From Pseudoalteromonas galatheae (GTDB lineage: Bacteria > Pseudomonadota > Gammaproteobacteria > Enterobacterales > Alteromonadaceae), in contig NZ_PNCO02000001.1 in NCBI RefSeq assembly GCF_005886105.2, forward strand, positions 3,895,001 to 3,959,000: DNA of 64,000 nt, in the 5' to 3' direction. Below, piece after piece: positions 32,108-41,457 of the stretch. The position numbers were made by a program, and so were the translations under genes. Numbering within the stretch: position 1 is the first letter of the stretch; the number at the start of each line of letters is the position of its first letter. The notes below the pieces were generated by a model. That model was not told the DNA's origin, did no database searches, and saw only the letters and a program-made list of their open reading frames with translations.

Positions 32108-34705
32108 GTGCTTCAAGAATATCGTAAACACGTAGAAGAGCGTGCCGCGCAAGGTATCGTGCCTAAGCCGTTAGACGCGCAGCAAACTGCTGACCTTATC
32201 GAATTACTAAAAACTCCACCTGCAGGTGAAGAAGAGTTCATTGTTGATCTATTTATCAACCGTGTACCGCCAGGTGTAGATGATGCCGCTTACGTAAAAG
32301 CAGGTTTTTTGGCTGCAGTAGCGAAAGGCGAAGCTGAATCTCCACTTATTTCAAAAGAATATGCAGCTGAGTTACTTGGCACTATGCTAGGTGGTTATAA
32401 CATCGCGCCAATGATTGATCTGTTAGACGATGCAGCACTTGCACCTATCGTTGCTAAAGGTTTATCTCATACACTACTGATGTTTGACGCATTCTACGAC
32501 GTAGAAGAAAAAGCAAAAGCTGGCAACGAGTTTGCTAAACAAGTTATTGAATCATGGGCAAATGCAGAATGGTTCCTTGAGAAGCCAGCCGTTGCAGACA
32601 AAATTTCTGTAACTGTATTCAAAGTAACAGGTGAGACAAACACAGATGACTTGTCTCCAGCACCAGATGCTTGGTCTCGTCCAGATATCCCGTTACACGC
32701 ACTAGCTATGCTTAAAAACGAGCGTGACGGTATCAACCCTGACAAACCTGGTGAAGTAGGTCCTATCGCACAGCTTGAAGCGCTTAACGGCAAAGGTTTA
32801 CCTCTAGCATACGTGGGTGATGTTGTTGGTACGGGTTCATCTCGTAAATCTGCAACTAACTCTGTACTTTGGTTCATGGGTGATGACATCCCATTCGTAC
32901 CAAACAAGCGTGTTGGCGGTGTGTGTCTAGGTGGTAAAATTGCACCTATCTTCTTCAACACCATGGAAGATTCAGGTGCACTACCTATTGAACTTCCAGT
33001 TGATGAATTGAACATGGGTGACCAAATCGACATCTTCCCATACGAAGGTGTAGTGAAGCGTCACGGTACAGACGAAGTTATCTCGACGTTCTCACTAAAG
33101 TCAGACGTAATTCTTGATGAAGTACGTGCTGGTGGTCGTATTCCACTTATCATCGGTCGTGGTCTAACTGATAAAGCTCGTGCGTCACTGGGCCTTGAAG
33201 CTGAAGATATCTTCCGCAAGCCTAAGTTAGTAGAAGATTCTGGTAAAGGCTTTACGCTTGCACAGAAGATGGTTGGTAAAGCATGTAATATGGCAGGTGT
33301 ACGCCCAGGCCAATACTGTGAGCCAACAATGACAACGGTAGGTTCTCAGGATACTACGGGTCCAATGACGCGTGATGAGCTTAAAGACCTTGCTTGTCTA
33401 GGCTTCTCTGCTGATCTTACGATGCAGTCATTCTGTCATACCTCAGCTTATCCTAAGCCTATCGATGTAAATACACACCACACACTTCCTGATTTCATCA
33501 TGAACCGTGGCGGTGTATCACTACGCCCTGGTGACGGTGTTATCCACTCGTGGCTAAACCGTATGCTACTTCCAGATACAGTAGGTACAGGTGGTGACTC
33601 ACATACTCGTTTCCCGTTAGGTATTTCATTCCCAGCAGGTTCAGGTGCGGTAGCGTTTGCAGCAGCAACGGGCGTAATGCCGTTGGATATGCCTGAGTCA
33701 ATCCTTGTTCGTTTTAAAGGTGAAATGCAGCCGGGTATCACATTACGTGACCTAGTACACGCTATCCCTTACTATGCAATTCAGCAAGGTCTATTGACGG
33801 TTGAGAAAAAAGGTAAGATCAACGAGTTCTCTGGTCGTATCCTTGAAATCGAAGGTGTTGAGCACCTAACGGTTGAGCAAGCGTTCGAACTATCTGACGC
33901 ATCTGCAGAGCGTAGTGCGGCAGGTTGTACCGTTAAGCTTTCACAAGCGTCTATCGAAGAGTACCTAAACTCTAACATCGTGATGCTTAAGTGGATGATC
34001 TCTGAAGGTTATGGTGATGTACGTACTATTGAGCGTCGTATCACTAAGATGGAAGAGTGGTTAGCAAACCCTGAGCTAATGACTGCTGACGCGGATGCAG
34101 AATACGCGCACACCATTGAGATTGATCTTGCTGATATCAAAGAGCCAATCCTTTGTGCACCGAATGACCCTGATGACGCTCGTCTACTTTCAGCGGTAAC
34201 CGGTGAGAAAATCGATGAAGTGTTCATTGGTTCTTGTATGACTAACATTGGTCACTTCCGTGCAGCTGGTAAACTACTGGATAATTTCGGTGGTCGTCTA
34301 CCAACGCAACTATGGGTTGCTCCACCAACGAAAATGGACCGCGATCAGTTAACTGACGAAGGTTACTACGGTATTTATGGTCGTGTAGGTGCACGTATCG
34401 AAACTCCTGGATGTTCACTATGTATGGGTAACCAGGCGCGTGTTGCTGATAAAGCAACGGTTGTTTCTACCTCGACTCGTAACTTCCCTAACCGTTTAGG
34501 TACAGGTGCAAACGTATTCCTTGCATCAGCAGAACTTGCAGCGGTAGCTGCTATTCTTGGTAAACTACCAACGCCTGCTGAATATCAAGAGTATGCAGAG
34601 AAGATCAATGCAACGGCTGCGGACACGTACCGTTACTTGAACTTCCATAAGATGCCTCAGTACACTAAAAAGGCAGACTCAGTGATCATTCAACAAGCGG
34701 TTTAA
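32108..34705 (+). CDS. acnB: Aconitate hydratase B
   Basis: An 865-residue bifunctional aconitase B that converts citrate to isocitrate in the TCA cycle (and 2-methylaconitate in propionate use). It has the B-type domain order, with the HEAT-like N-terminal domain ([21 protein letters not shown]), then the swivel domain, then the catalytic core. [4Fe-4S] ligands lie in [17 protein letters not shown] and [15 protein letters not shown]. The start is GTG 32108, matching the E. coli N-terminus. Codons are strongly biased (many GGT, CGT, CTA), as in the highly expressed ompA-type and typA genes. Confidence 0.98.
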   Translation: MLQEYRKHVEERAAQGIVPKPLDAQQTADLIELLKTPPAGEEEFIVDLFINRVPPGVDDAAYVKAGFLAAVAKGEAESPLISKEYAAELLGTMLGGYNIAPMIDLLDDAALAPIVAKGLSHTLLMFDAFYDVEEKAKAGNEFAKQVIESWANAEWFLEKPAVADKISVTVFKVTGETNTDDLSPAPDAWSRPDIPLHALAMLKNERDGINPDKPGEVGPIAQLEALNGKGLPLAYVGDVVGTGSSRKSATNSVLWFMGDDIPFVPNKRVGGVCLGGKIAPIFFNTMEDSGALPIELPVDELNMGDQIDIFPYEGVVKRHGTDEVISTFSLKSDVILDEVRAGGRIPLIIGRGLTDKARASLGLEAEDIFRKPKLVEDSGKGFTLAQKMVGKACNMAGVRPGQYCEPTMTTVGSQDTTGPMTRDELKDLACLGFSADLTMQSFCHTSAYPKPIDVNTHHTLPDFIMNRGGVSLRPGDGVIHSWLNRMLLPDTVGTGGDSHTRFPLGISFPAGSGAVAFAAATGVMPLDMPESILVRFKGEMQPGITLRDLVHAIPYYAIQQGLLTVEKKGKINEFSGRILEIEGVEHLTVEQAFELSDASAERSAAGCTVKLSQASIEEYLNSNIVMLKWMISEGYGDVRTIERRITKMEEWLANPELMTADADAEYAHTIEIDLADIKEPILCAPNDPDDARLLSAVTGEKIDEVFIGSCMTNIGHFRAAGKLLDNFGGRLPTQLWVAPPTKMDRDQLTDEGYYGIYGRVGARIETPGCSLCMGNQARVADKATVVSTSTRNFPNRLGTGANVFLASAELAAVAAILGKLPTPAEYQEYAEKINATAADTYRYLNFHKMPQYTKKADSVIIQQAV

Positions 34706-34731
34706 TTACTCGCTCTAGAATATATTGAAAG

Positions 34732-34760
34732 AAAAAAGCCAGCGCATGCTGGCTTTTTTT
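34732..34760 (+). terminator. acnB terminator
   Basis: AAAAAAGCCAGC-GCAT-GCTGGCTTTTTTT; a strong stem with a long T tract, 27 nt after the stop codon. Confidence 0.95.
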
Positions 34761-34950
34761 ATGCACATAAAACGCTCATCTTAAATGGTGTTATCAAGCA
34801 TTATTTTAAACCTAGATAAGTAATCTATTAAAGTGGCTATAACTGGGTTTTTATTGCGTTTTACTTGTTAAAATCCCGTTTTTTTAAACAGTAATTTTCT
34901 CTGGTTTTATTAGAATTGTCGGCAAATTCTCATCAATGGGCGAGAGGATC

Positions 34951-35583
34951 ATGACAACAGTAAACAACCAGAATTTATTACAACTACGCTTTTTGCCGCA
35001 GTCACATATCGACGCAGTTAAGCCTTTTTTCAATCAACTTCCAGATAACCCTTATGCCGATGGTGCATTCAGAAAGCGCCGCTATTCAGTGGTTAAATTC
35101 ACTGGCGGTGAAGTGACATTGCAGCCGACTAAGGCTTTCGTTCAAGACGATTCAATTAATACTTTCCAAGGTAATATTGAGCGTGTTTACGAAAACCTTG
35201 AGCTGGACATGTTAAACACCGATGGCTTTAAGCATATGCTTGCTGAATTCAAAGCCATGACAGGAATTGCAGACGATACCAGCATAGAAGTTCATCAGTT
35301 TCGCATGTTAGCGATTGAAAGCGATACCCCTCCTGCGCCTGAAGGTGTACACCAAGATGGCTTTGACCATGTGTGTGTTTGTGGTGTTTCTCACGAAAAT
35401 ATCGTCGGTGGTGAGTTATTGGTTTATGAACATAAAGAAGCCGAACCTTGCTTCAAAATGGAAATCAAAGATGGTTTATTTGCACTGGTGAATGACCGTG
35501 AAGTGTGGCATAACGCAACGCCGATGAACAAGCTAGATGCCGAGCAAGTCGGTTACCTAGACTGCTTCGTATTTACAGCCTAA
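34951..35583 (+). CDS. 2OG-Fe(II) dioxygenase family protein (PF10014 type)
   Basis: A 210-residue iron/2-oxoglutarate-dependent dioxygenase. The facial triad is visible: HxD in EGVHQDGFDH and a distal His in REVWHNATPM. The PF10014 family includes Bacillus L-isoleucine 4-hydroxylase and other free amino acid hydroxylases or sulfoxidases, so a free amino acid substrate is plausible. ATG 34951 is chosen because AGAGGA lies just before it; an upstream ATG would put that site inside the gene. It is followed 9 nt later by a class-V PLP enzyme, so both are likely one operon. Confidence 0.85.
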   Translation: MTTVNNQNLLQLRFLPQSHIDAVKPFFNQLPDNPYADGAFRKRRYSVVKFTGGEVTLQPTKAFVQDDSINTFQGNIERVYENLELDMLNTDGFKHMLAEFKAMTGIADDTSIEVHQFRMLAIESDTPPAPEGVHQDGFDHVCVCGVSHENIVGGELLVYEHKEAEPCFKMEIKDGLFALVNDREVWHNATPMNKLDAEQVGYLDCFVFTA

Positions 35584-35592
35584 GAGGGTAGT

Positions 35593-36828
35593 ATGGATTT
35601 AAATCAAGTGCGTCGTCAGTTCCCTGCGCTTATGCAAAGTATCGGTGGAACCGCGCCAATTTTCCTTGATGGTCCGGGTGGCTCTCAAGTACCGCAATCC
35701 GTATTGAGCGCGATGTCTGCTTACCTTGGTTATTTTAACTCTAACTTAGGTGGTGCATTTTTCTCGAGCGATAAGACCGTCAGTTTGATGAGTGAAGCGC
35801 GCCAAGCGGTTGCGGACTTACTCAATGCGCCAAGTGCAGATCAAATTGTATTCGGTGCCAACATGACTAGCTTAACCTTCAGCTTTAGCCGTGCGCTATC
35901 TCGCGAATGGCAAGCGGGTGATGAAGTCATTGTGACTAATGCCGATCACTATTCAAACGTTTCTTCATGGCGTCAAGCCGCCGAAGATAAAGGTGCGAAG
36001 GTACATGCGGTGCGTATTAATGAAACCGATTGCACACTTGATCTTGCGCATTTTGAATCACTACTAAATGCCAAGACTAAGTTGGTTGCGGTGACGTATG
36101 CATCAAATACAACGGGCTCAATCAACGATATCAAACGCATTGTGGAGCTTGCGCACCAAGTTGGTGTATTGGTATATGTTGATGCTGTGCATTATGCACC
36201 TCATGAGCTAATCGATGTACAAGGTTTGGATTGCGACTTCCTTGCGTGCTCTGCTTATAAGTTCTTTGGTCCGCATGTGGGTATTGTGTATGGTAAGCGT
36301 GAGCATTTAGAAGGTTTTACTCCGTACAAGGTGGAGCCGGCAAAAGACATTATTCCTGGCCGCTGGGAAACTGGTACGCAGAGTTTCGAAGGGCTAGCGG
36401 GTGTTGTTGCGGCGATTGACTACATTGCTTCACTTAGTGGAATGAGTTCAGATACCTCACGTCGTGAGAAACTGGTTGAGGCGTTTGCACGCACAAAAGC
36501 GCATGAGATGCAGCTTAGCCAGCACTTTTTAACGCGTTTAGCCGAGTTTAAAAAGATTAAGCTTTTTGGTATCGAGTCACTTGAGAGACTCGCTGAGCGT
36601 ACACCAACGTTTGCTTTGACATTTGATGGCATCGAGCCACGTGCCGTGTCGGAATTCTTAGGTAAAAAGCACATGTGTGTATGGGATGGCAATTTTTACG
36701 CCCAAGGGCTTTGCGAGCAACTTGGCGTGATGGATAAAGGTGGTGTGGTGCGCATTGGTTGTATGCATTACAACACCATAGAAGAACTAGATAGCTTGTT
36801 TGATGCATTTAGTGAGCTATTAGCATAA
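35593..36828 (+). CDS. Cysteine desulfurase-like class-V PLP enzyme
   Basis: A 411-residue fold-type I enzyme of the cysteine desulfurase-like group (TIGR01976 type). The PLP Lys is in CSAYKFFGPHVG, the Asp that holds the PLP nitrogen in VYVDAVHYAPH, and FLDGPGGSQVPQSV starts the family. It lacks an obvious flexible catalytic Cys loop of SufS/IscS, so a different activity such as lyase or racemase is possible. It is paired with the PF10014 dioxygenase, suggesting joint action on an amino acid. The terminator follows at 36834. Confidence 0.85.
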   Translation: MDLNQVRRQFPALMQSIGGTAPIFLDGPGGSQVPQSVLSAMSAYLGYFNSNLGGAFFSSDKTVSLMSEARQAVADLLNAPSADQIVFGANMTSLTFSFSRALSREWQAGDEVIVTNADHYSNVSSWRQAAEDKGAKVHAVRINETDCTLDLAHFESLLNAKTKLVAVTYASNTTGSINDIKRIVELAHQVGVLVYVDAVHYAPHELIDVQGLDCDFLACSAYKFFGPHVGIVYGKREHLEGFTPYKVEPAKDIIPGRWETGTQSFEGLAGVVAAIDYIASLSGMSSDTSRREKLVEAFARTKAHEMQLSQHFLTRLAEFKKIKLFGIESLERLAERTPTFALTFDGIEPRAVSEFLGKKHMCVWDGNFYAQGLCEQLGVMDKGGVVRIGCMHYNTIEELDSLFDAFSELLA

Positions 36829-36833
36829 TACAA

Positions 36834-36855
36834 AGTGGGAGCTACGGCTCCCACT
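36834..36855. terminator. Convergent hairpin terminator
   Basis: Perfect stem AGTGGGAGC-TACG-GCTCCCACT between two convergent stop codons. Confidence 0.8.
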
Positions 36856-36861
36856 GCTAAT

Positions 36862-37323
36862 TTAGGTTTCTTGCTCTTCAATAAATGCATTGAGCTTAGC
36901 AATACGATGACTCATGCCTTCAATAAGCTTATCTTTGATTTTTTCTCGGATCACATTGGGCAAGCGTGTTAGTGCATCTGGGGTTATCGCCAATATAATG
37001 CTGTCTTTTAACGCTTGTGCGCTGGTGCTGCGCTCTCTGTTAGTGATAAATGCGCCTTCACCTAAAAATTCTCCAGGACCAACCTTACCTAAATCATGGG
37101 CGGCATCCTGTTTAAAAATCAAAAACTCACCGCTTAACACAATATACAGGCGATTGTCTTTTTCAAAGCGTTTGAAAGCATGACGCTCTTGCTGCACCAG
37201 ATATAAGTGGCCAAAAGACTCGAGTAACACTTGGCGTTCGGCAAGCGTAAACTCTTTAAAAAACGCTACGCGATTAATGATCTCTAGTTGTTTAAATAGT
37301 GGGACATTTTCAAGTAACTTCAT
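36862..37323 (-). CDS. Cyclic nucleotide-binding domain protein
   Basis: A 153-residue protein made of a single cNMP-binding (CAP_ED) domain: FKEFTLAERQVL, IVLSGEFLIF, then KVGPGEFLGEGAFITNRERSTSAQAL with the phosphate-binding cassette GEGA...RST. There is no DNA-binding HTH, so it is not a CRP-type regulator. It may act as a stand-alone sensor, for example of cAMP. It follows ntrC on the same strand by 22 nt; co-transcription with ntrBC is possible but unproven. Confidence 0.82.
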   Translation of the reverse strand: MKLLENVPLFKQLEIINRVAFFKEFTLAERQVLLESFGHLYLVQQERHAFKRFEKDNRLYIVLSGEFLIFKQDAAHDLGKVGPGEFLGEGAFITNRERSTSAQALKDSIILAITPDALTRLPNVIREKIKDKLIEGMSHRIAKLNAFIEEQET

Positions 37324-37345
37324 GCAGACTATTCGTAAATCAAAC

Positions 37346-38743
37346 TTATTCTTGAATATTGCGTTCTTTTAACTTGCGCGTCAACGTATTGCGCCCCCAA
37401 CCTATCTTTAATGCCGCATCTTGCTTATGACCATGGCAGGCATTGAGTGCGGATTTGATCAGTCGTGTTTCTAATTGTGCCTGTACATCTGGCCAAATAT
37501 GGTCTTTTCCTTTACGTAACTCTGAGTCTAACCACGTTTGGAATGCGTCCAGCCAATTACCATGCTCTAAGGTGTCAATCTGTTGTGGCTTTTCTAGCTC
37601 TTCGGGCAGATCCGCGGGGGTAACAAGTTCGCCCGGCGCCATTACGGTTAACCAACGGCAGGTGTTTTCCAATTGCCTAACGTTGCCAGGCCAGTGATAT
37701 GCTTGCATTTTTTGCAGTGCATGTTTGGAGATGATTTTTGGCTCGGCTTTTAGCTCTTTGGCGCTTTTTGCAAGAAAGTGATCGCACAGTGCGGCGATAT
37801 CTTCAGGGCGTTCACGTAAGGCTGGTAGTTTTAACCTGACGACATTTAGGCGGTGAAACAAGTCTTCACGGAATTTACCTTGCTTTACCAGTGTCTCTAA
37901 ATCTTGATGGGTAGCAGCGACAATACGGACATCGACTTTCACGCTGTTGTGGCCACCAACCCGATAAAACTCACCATCGGCAAGTACACGTAATAGCCGA
38001 GTTTGTACGTCCAGTGGCATATCACCGATTTCATCTAAAAATAAGGTGCCACCATCGGCTTGCTCAAAGCGGCCACGGCGCATGCTGTCAGCACCAGTAA
38101 AAGCGCCTTTTTCATGGCCGAACAACTCAGACTCGACGAGATCTTTGGGGATGGCGGCCATATTGAGCGCGATAAAAGAAGCGTCTTTGCGCGGACTGTG
38201 ATTGTGCAGCGCGCCTGCCACAAGCTCTTTACCCGTACCTGATTCGCCGTTAATCAATACGCTCATGCTTGACGCGGAAAGTTTACCGATAGCACGGAAC
38301 ACTTCCTGCATAGCAGGGGCTTCACCAATTATGTCGGGACTATTGGCTTTTTCACTGTGTCGCTTTTGTTTTTTAGTTTGCTGGCCTGCACGAAATGCAC
38401 GTTGCACAAGGGAAACAGCTTCATTTAAGTCGAAAGGTTTGGCGAGGTATTCAAACGCTCCCTTTTTAAATGCGTTGACCGCAGAGTCTAAGTCCGAGTG
38501 CGCGGTCATAATGATCACCGGTAGGCTAGGGTAGAGCCCTGCAATTTTATCTAACAAGGCCATGCCATCGATACCAGGCATGCGTACATCTGAAATCAGC
38601 ACCGCGGGTTGCTCATATTCCAGTGCCGTCAATACATCTTGACCACTGGCGAAGCTCTCGGTTTCAAACTCAGCTCGCTTTAATGCCTTTTCTAAAACAA
38701 ATCGGATTGAAGCGTCATCATCGACTAACCAAACTGATTTCAT
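37346..38743 (-). CDS. ntrC: Nitrogen regulation response regulator, sigma-54 activator
   Basis: A 465-residue bacterial enhancer-binding protein. The receiver domain has acidic VDDD and phosphorylation Asp52 (LISDVRMPG). The AAA+ domain has Walker A GESGTGKE, GAFTGA (sigma-54 contact) and GGTLFLDEIG Walker B. The C-terminal Fis-type HTH ends the protein. Phosphorylated by NtrB when nitrogen is limiting, it activates glnA and others. ATG overlaps the ntrB stop by 4 nt, so they are translated together. Confidence 0.97.
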   Translation of the reverse strand: MKSVWLVDDDASIRFVLEKALKRAEFETESFASGQDVLTALEYEQPAVLISDVRMPGIDGMALLDKIAGLYPSLPVIIMTAHSDLDSAVNAFKKGAFEYLAKPFDLNEAVSLVQRAFRAGQQTKKQKRHSEKANSPDIIGEAPAMQEVFRAIGKLSASSMSVLINGESGTGKELVAGALHNHSPRKDASFIALNMAAIPKDLVESELFGHEKGAFTGADSMRRGRFEQADGGTLFLDEIGDMPLDVQTRLLRVLADGEFYRVGGHNSVKVDVRIVAATHQDLETLVKQGKFREDLFHRLNVVRLKLPALRERPEDIAALCDHFLAKSAKELKAEPKIISKHALQKMQAYHWPGNVRQLENTCRWLTVMAPGELVTPADLPEELEKPQQIDTLEHGNWLDAFQTWLDSELRKGKDHIWPDVQAQLETRLIKSALNACHGHKQDAALKIGWGRNTLTRKLKERNIQE

Positions 38744-39822
38744 TGCACGTTTCCTGTTTCGGTGTTGTCAAAGGGAAGGTAGATACTGAACTCAGTGTGT
38801 CCTGGCCAGCTATCGCATTCGATAAACCCTTGATGTTGCTCTACCAAAGTTTGCGCGATAGAGAGTCCAAGTCCAGATCCACCTTCTTTATTCGTGATCA
38901 TCGGAAAGAATAATGTCTCTTTTACCTCATCGGCGATCCCCGGACCGTTGTCGCTGATACGGATGAGCAATGCTTTTTTCAATAGTCGCTCACCATGATG
39001 AAGACGGTGTTTAATGCGCGTTGTTATAGTGATCGTACCATCATGCTGTAGCGCTTGTTGAGCATTGCGCAGCATATTCAGCAGAACTTGCTGAATTTTG
39101 GCTTGATCTATCACGATGGCTGGAATACTGGGATCATAATCTTTTACCAAGGTGATATCCGCATCGCGCTCCAAGGTGGTTAACTTAATCACCGATTCTA
39201 ACGCCTGATGGATATTACACGGTTCTTTTTGTGGTAGCTGATTGGGTCCAAGCAATCTATCTACCAATTCGCGCAATCTATCTGCTTGCTCAATAATGAG
39301 CGTGGCACATTCTTCCCGTTCTTGTTGATCAGTTTCGTATTGCAATAATTGCGCCGCACCGCGGATCCCACCAAGTGGATTTTTTATTTCATGAGCAAGA
39401 CCGCGAATGAGGTTTCGAGCCGCTTGAAATTGGTGCATTTGATTGGATGCTTGGTCATAACGCAGGGCATCATCAACACGGCGACATTCCACTAAAATAT
39501 ACGCCTTGTCCGCAAGGTAAACTCGTCTGGCATGCAGACTTAGTGTTGCAACACGATTATCTACGAATACCACGTCTACCCTGTGTTGCTGACAGTCTAC
39601 GCCATCTTGTAGCACGTATTTAGAGAGCCTCGGTAAGTCAATATGATGATGATTAAACACGCTATCAATCGCCAGTCCGACAAGCCGTTTAGTGCTGAGT
39701 CCAAGTAGTTCACTGCTGCTGTAATTGGCATAGTGGATCATTAAATTTTGATCGAGCACTAAAATCGCGGTTGAGAGAGATTGCCAAATTTTATCCAAGT
39801 CAATCGAGTTATGTTGATCCAT
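38740..39822 (-). CDS. ntrB: Nitrogen regulation sensor kinase/phosphatase
   Basis: A 360-residue cytoplasmic PAS-HisKA-HATPase protein. PAS domain about 10-110, phospho-acceptor His144 in GLAHEIKNPLGGIRGAAQLL, N-box LLNMLRNAQQAL, G-boxes DNGPGI and GGSGLGLSIAQTLV. It controls NtrC phosphorylation in answer to PII. No membrane segment, as expected for NtrB. An NtrC-type palindrome sits 13 nt before its start codon, so autoregulation is likely. Confidence 0.97.
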   Translation of the reverse strand: MDQHNSIDLDKIWQSLSTAILVLDQNLMIHYANYSSSELLGLSTKRLVGLAIDSVFNHHHIDLPRLSKYVLQDGVDCQQHRVDVVFVDNRVATLSLHARRVYLADKAYILVECRRVDDALRYDQASNQMHQFQAARNLIRGLAHEIKNPLGGIRGAAQLLQYETDQQEREECATLIIEQADRLRELVDRLLGPNQLPQKEPCNIHQALESVIKLTTLERDADITLVKDYDPSIPAIVIDQAKIQQVLLNMLRNAQQALQHDGTITITTRIKHRLHHGERLLKKALLIRISDNGPGIADEVKETLFFPMITNKEGGSGLGLSIAQTLVEQHQGFIECDSWPGHTEFSIYLPFDNTETGNVQ

Positions 39823-39834
39823 TTATGTTCACCG

Positions 39835-39851
39835 TGCACCAATATGGTGCA
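39835..39851. promoter_or_regulatory. NtrC-binding site at ntrB
   Basis: TGCACCAATATGGTGCA, a 17-bp palindrome matching the NtrC consensus TGCAC-N7-GTGCA. It lies 13 nt from the ntrB start codon, where bound NtrC would hinder expression, as at E. coli glnL. Confidence 0.88.
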
Positions 39852-39979
39852 ATGAGAATAGCACAGCTTTGTATGCTTTGAAGTAAATTATCACCTAAGC
39901 TCAGAAACTAGGGGTTTTCGAACTCGTATCCTAAACTTGTTATTAATAAAGCATGCCAACTTTAAGGTGCCGAGATTAT

Positions 39980-40296
39980 TAGGGCCTGTTGATCTTTCAA
40001 GTTTGTTTTTGCAGCAGTTTGATTGGTATTTATACAAGGCAGAGCCAGCGTAGCATAGTCATTCTATGTAAGTCTGGCGATAAAGACTTTGTGCTCCTGC
40101 AAAGTCACCTTACCCCACATCCTTGTGGGGCAACACAGAAGAAATGCTAATCAAGCGCTGCCCTATGGGTTCACCTGAGTGTGCTTTGTTCATTGTTGCT
40201 CAACTTTTGCTTAGATTACTAGGCGGCAAGTCGAGCGTCGCGATCAAAACACACTCAGGAGAACAAAAATCAAACAGCAAAGGTCAACAGGCCCTA
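39980..40296. repeat. MITE-like element, about 317 bp
   Basis: Terminal inverted repeats begin AGGGCCTGTTGA(T/C)CTTT at both ends and stay similar for about 33 bp. TA flanks each side of GGGCCTG...CAGGCCC, a possible 2-bp target duplication. No transposase. An internal hairpin CCCCACA-TCCT-TGTGGGG (about 40114) is present. It is non-autonomous; the parent element is not in this window. Confidence 0.75.
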
Positions 40297-40301
40297 GTGC
40301 T

Positions 40302-40673
40302 TTGTGTCAAAAAATACATCTAGCTTGTGCCTGCGGGGGGAGCCTTTTTATCGCTATTTGTATGAGCGGTTGTGACTTTCAAGGCACTAGGTATGTTACC
40401 GAGTATACAGGCTGCTTCCCTCCTCACACCGCTAATTTACATCGAGCGACGAATGGCGAGAAAACCACCCTTACAGGTGTAATGCGAGTCGTTCAACCTA
40501 GCTGGCGAGATAAATATTTATTGCAAACAAAGGCTGAAGTCTACTATCAAGTCCAGGTGGGTGAGCAAAGGTTGTGGATTGACCATCTTGAGTTGTCAAA
40601 TTCAGCCTCTCTAATACCAGAGGGGATAAGCATGGCGTGTTTACAATTACTAGTTGAAAGCCAGTGTAAGTAG
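40302..40673 (+). CDS. Putative lipoprotein, start uncertain
   Basis: The open frame gives up to 123 residues. A hydrophobic stretch SLFIAICMSGC near residues 14-24 ends in a lipobox-like MSGC, so the mature protein would start at CDFQGT. It begins with TTG only 6 nt after the MITE-like element and has no ribosome-binding site, so the original promoter or N-terminus may have been displaced by the insertion. The rest (YYQVQVGEQRLWIDHLELS) is coherent but unknown. A degraded gene is possible. Confidence 0.45.
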   Translation: MCQKIHLACACGGSLFIAICMSGCDFQGTRYVTEYTGCFPPHTANLHRATNGEKTTLTGVMRVVQPSWRDKYLLQTKAEVYYQVQVGEQRLWIDHLELSNSASLIPEGISMACLQLLVESQCK

Positions 40674-40684
40674 AAAATAAACCA

Positions 40685-41242
40685 TTAATTATTCACGGTA
40701 TTTCGGTGCAAAAAGAATTTCTGGGTATCGCTTTGGGCAACTAACGTTCCCTTTTGGTTAAACACTTTGATAACCAAAGAATGTTCGCCGCGATTGATGC
40801 CACGTAAAGCGAACTGGGTATTCGTTTGTTTTGGACCTGTCGCTACACCGTCGAGAAACAGTTGGACACTCAACCCTTGGGTAAATCTTGGTTCTACTGT
40901 GCCCGTCACGTATACGCTGCCACTATTGTCGCGGATTGTCTGTTCATGCTCTGGAGAAGTGATTTTGGCTGTATATCGGATAGTTGGCGCGGTATCAACT
41001 TGCTCGAGGATTTGGGTATCAACACTTGGCATGGTTAAGGCGTTAGCGTTAAGTTTGACTTCTTTTGATCCAAGTCGTGGGACATCCGAATAAACCCAAT
41101 GGCCATTTTTGTCTTTCCAGCGATAGATTTTTGGATTGGATTCTGCTGCAGCATCAATGCTTGTTAGGGCTAGCGTCATGCTAACCGACATTATAAGAAA
41201 CCACTGACGCACCACAACTCTCCACAGTAAACCACTGTTCAT
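40685..41242 (-). CDS. DUF4124 domain exported protein
   Basis: A 185-residue protein with a signal peptide ending near residue 33 (DAAAE). The DUF4124 motif follows at about 38-55 (KIYRWKDKNGHWVYSDVP). The C-terminal half (about 85-180) looks like an Ig-type beta-sandwich (SVYVTGTVEPRFTQGLSVQLFLDG and LRGINRGEHSLVIKVFNQ). This type is commonly found next to glnA-ntrBC in gammaproteobacteria, as here. Function unknown; likely periplasmic. Confidence 0.8.
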   Translation of the reverse strand: MNSGLLWRVVVRQWFLIMSVSMTLALTSIDAAAESNPKIYRWKDKNGHWVYSDVPRLGSKEVKLNANALTMPSVDTQILEQVDTAPTIRYTAKITSPEHEQTIRDNSGSVYVTGTVEPRFTQGLSVQLFLDGVATGPKQTNTQFALRGINRGEHSLVIKVFNQKGTLVAQSDTQKFFLHRNTVNN

Positions 41243-41338
41243 ACTTTAGTATAGAGCAGCTGGAATTGCGAGTTACAAATGAATAATTCCCATAATGAGA
41301 ACATAAAATGGACTTTATTTAAGTTTTTGAATTTCATC

Positions 41339-41362
41339 AAAAAAGCCCGTAATTACGGGCTT
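41339..41362 (-). terminator. glnA terminator
   Basis: Read on the minus strand, a 20-bp perfect palindrome (AAGCCCGTAATTACGGGCTT) followed by a T run. Confidence 0.85.
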
Positions 41363-41457
41363 GAGAACACATATGATTAAGAGTGCCAGAAACGCATAAC
41401 GAGTTTTGGCTCTACAAGCTCAATACCGCAGCACTGAGCGCAGTAGTTGGATAGCGA

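Noticed and set aside
31888..32127. 79-codon plus ORF before acnB
   Set aside because: No RBS or family resemblance, overlaps the acnB start in another frame; treated as promoter region.
32494..33033. 179-codon minus-strand ORF
   Set aside because: Fully antisense to acnB. Strong codon bias in acnB leaves the opposite frame open.
40123..40323. 66-codon plus ORF
   Set aside because: Lies inside the MITE-like element and runs through its right inverted repeat; no RBS or domain.
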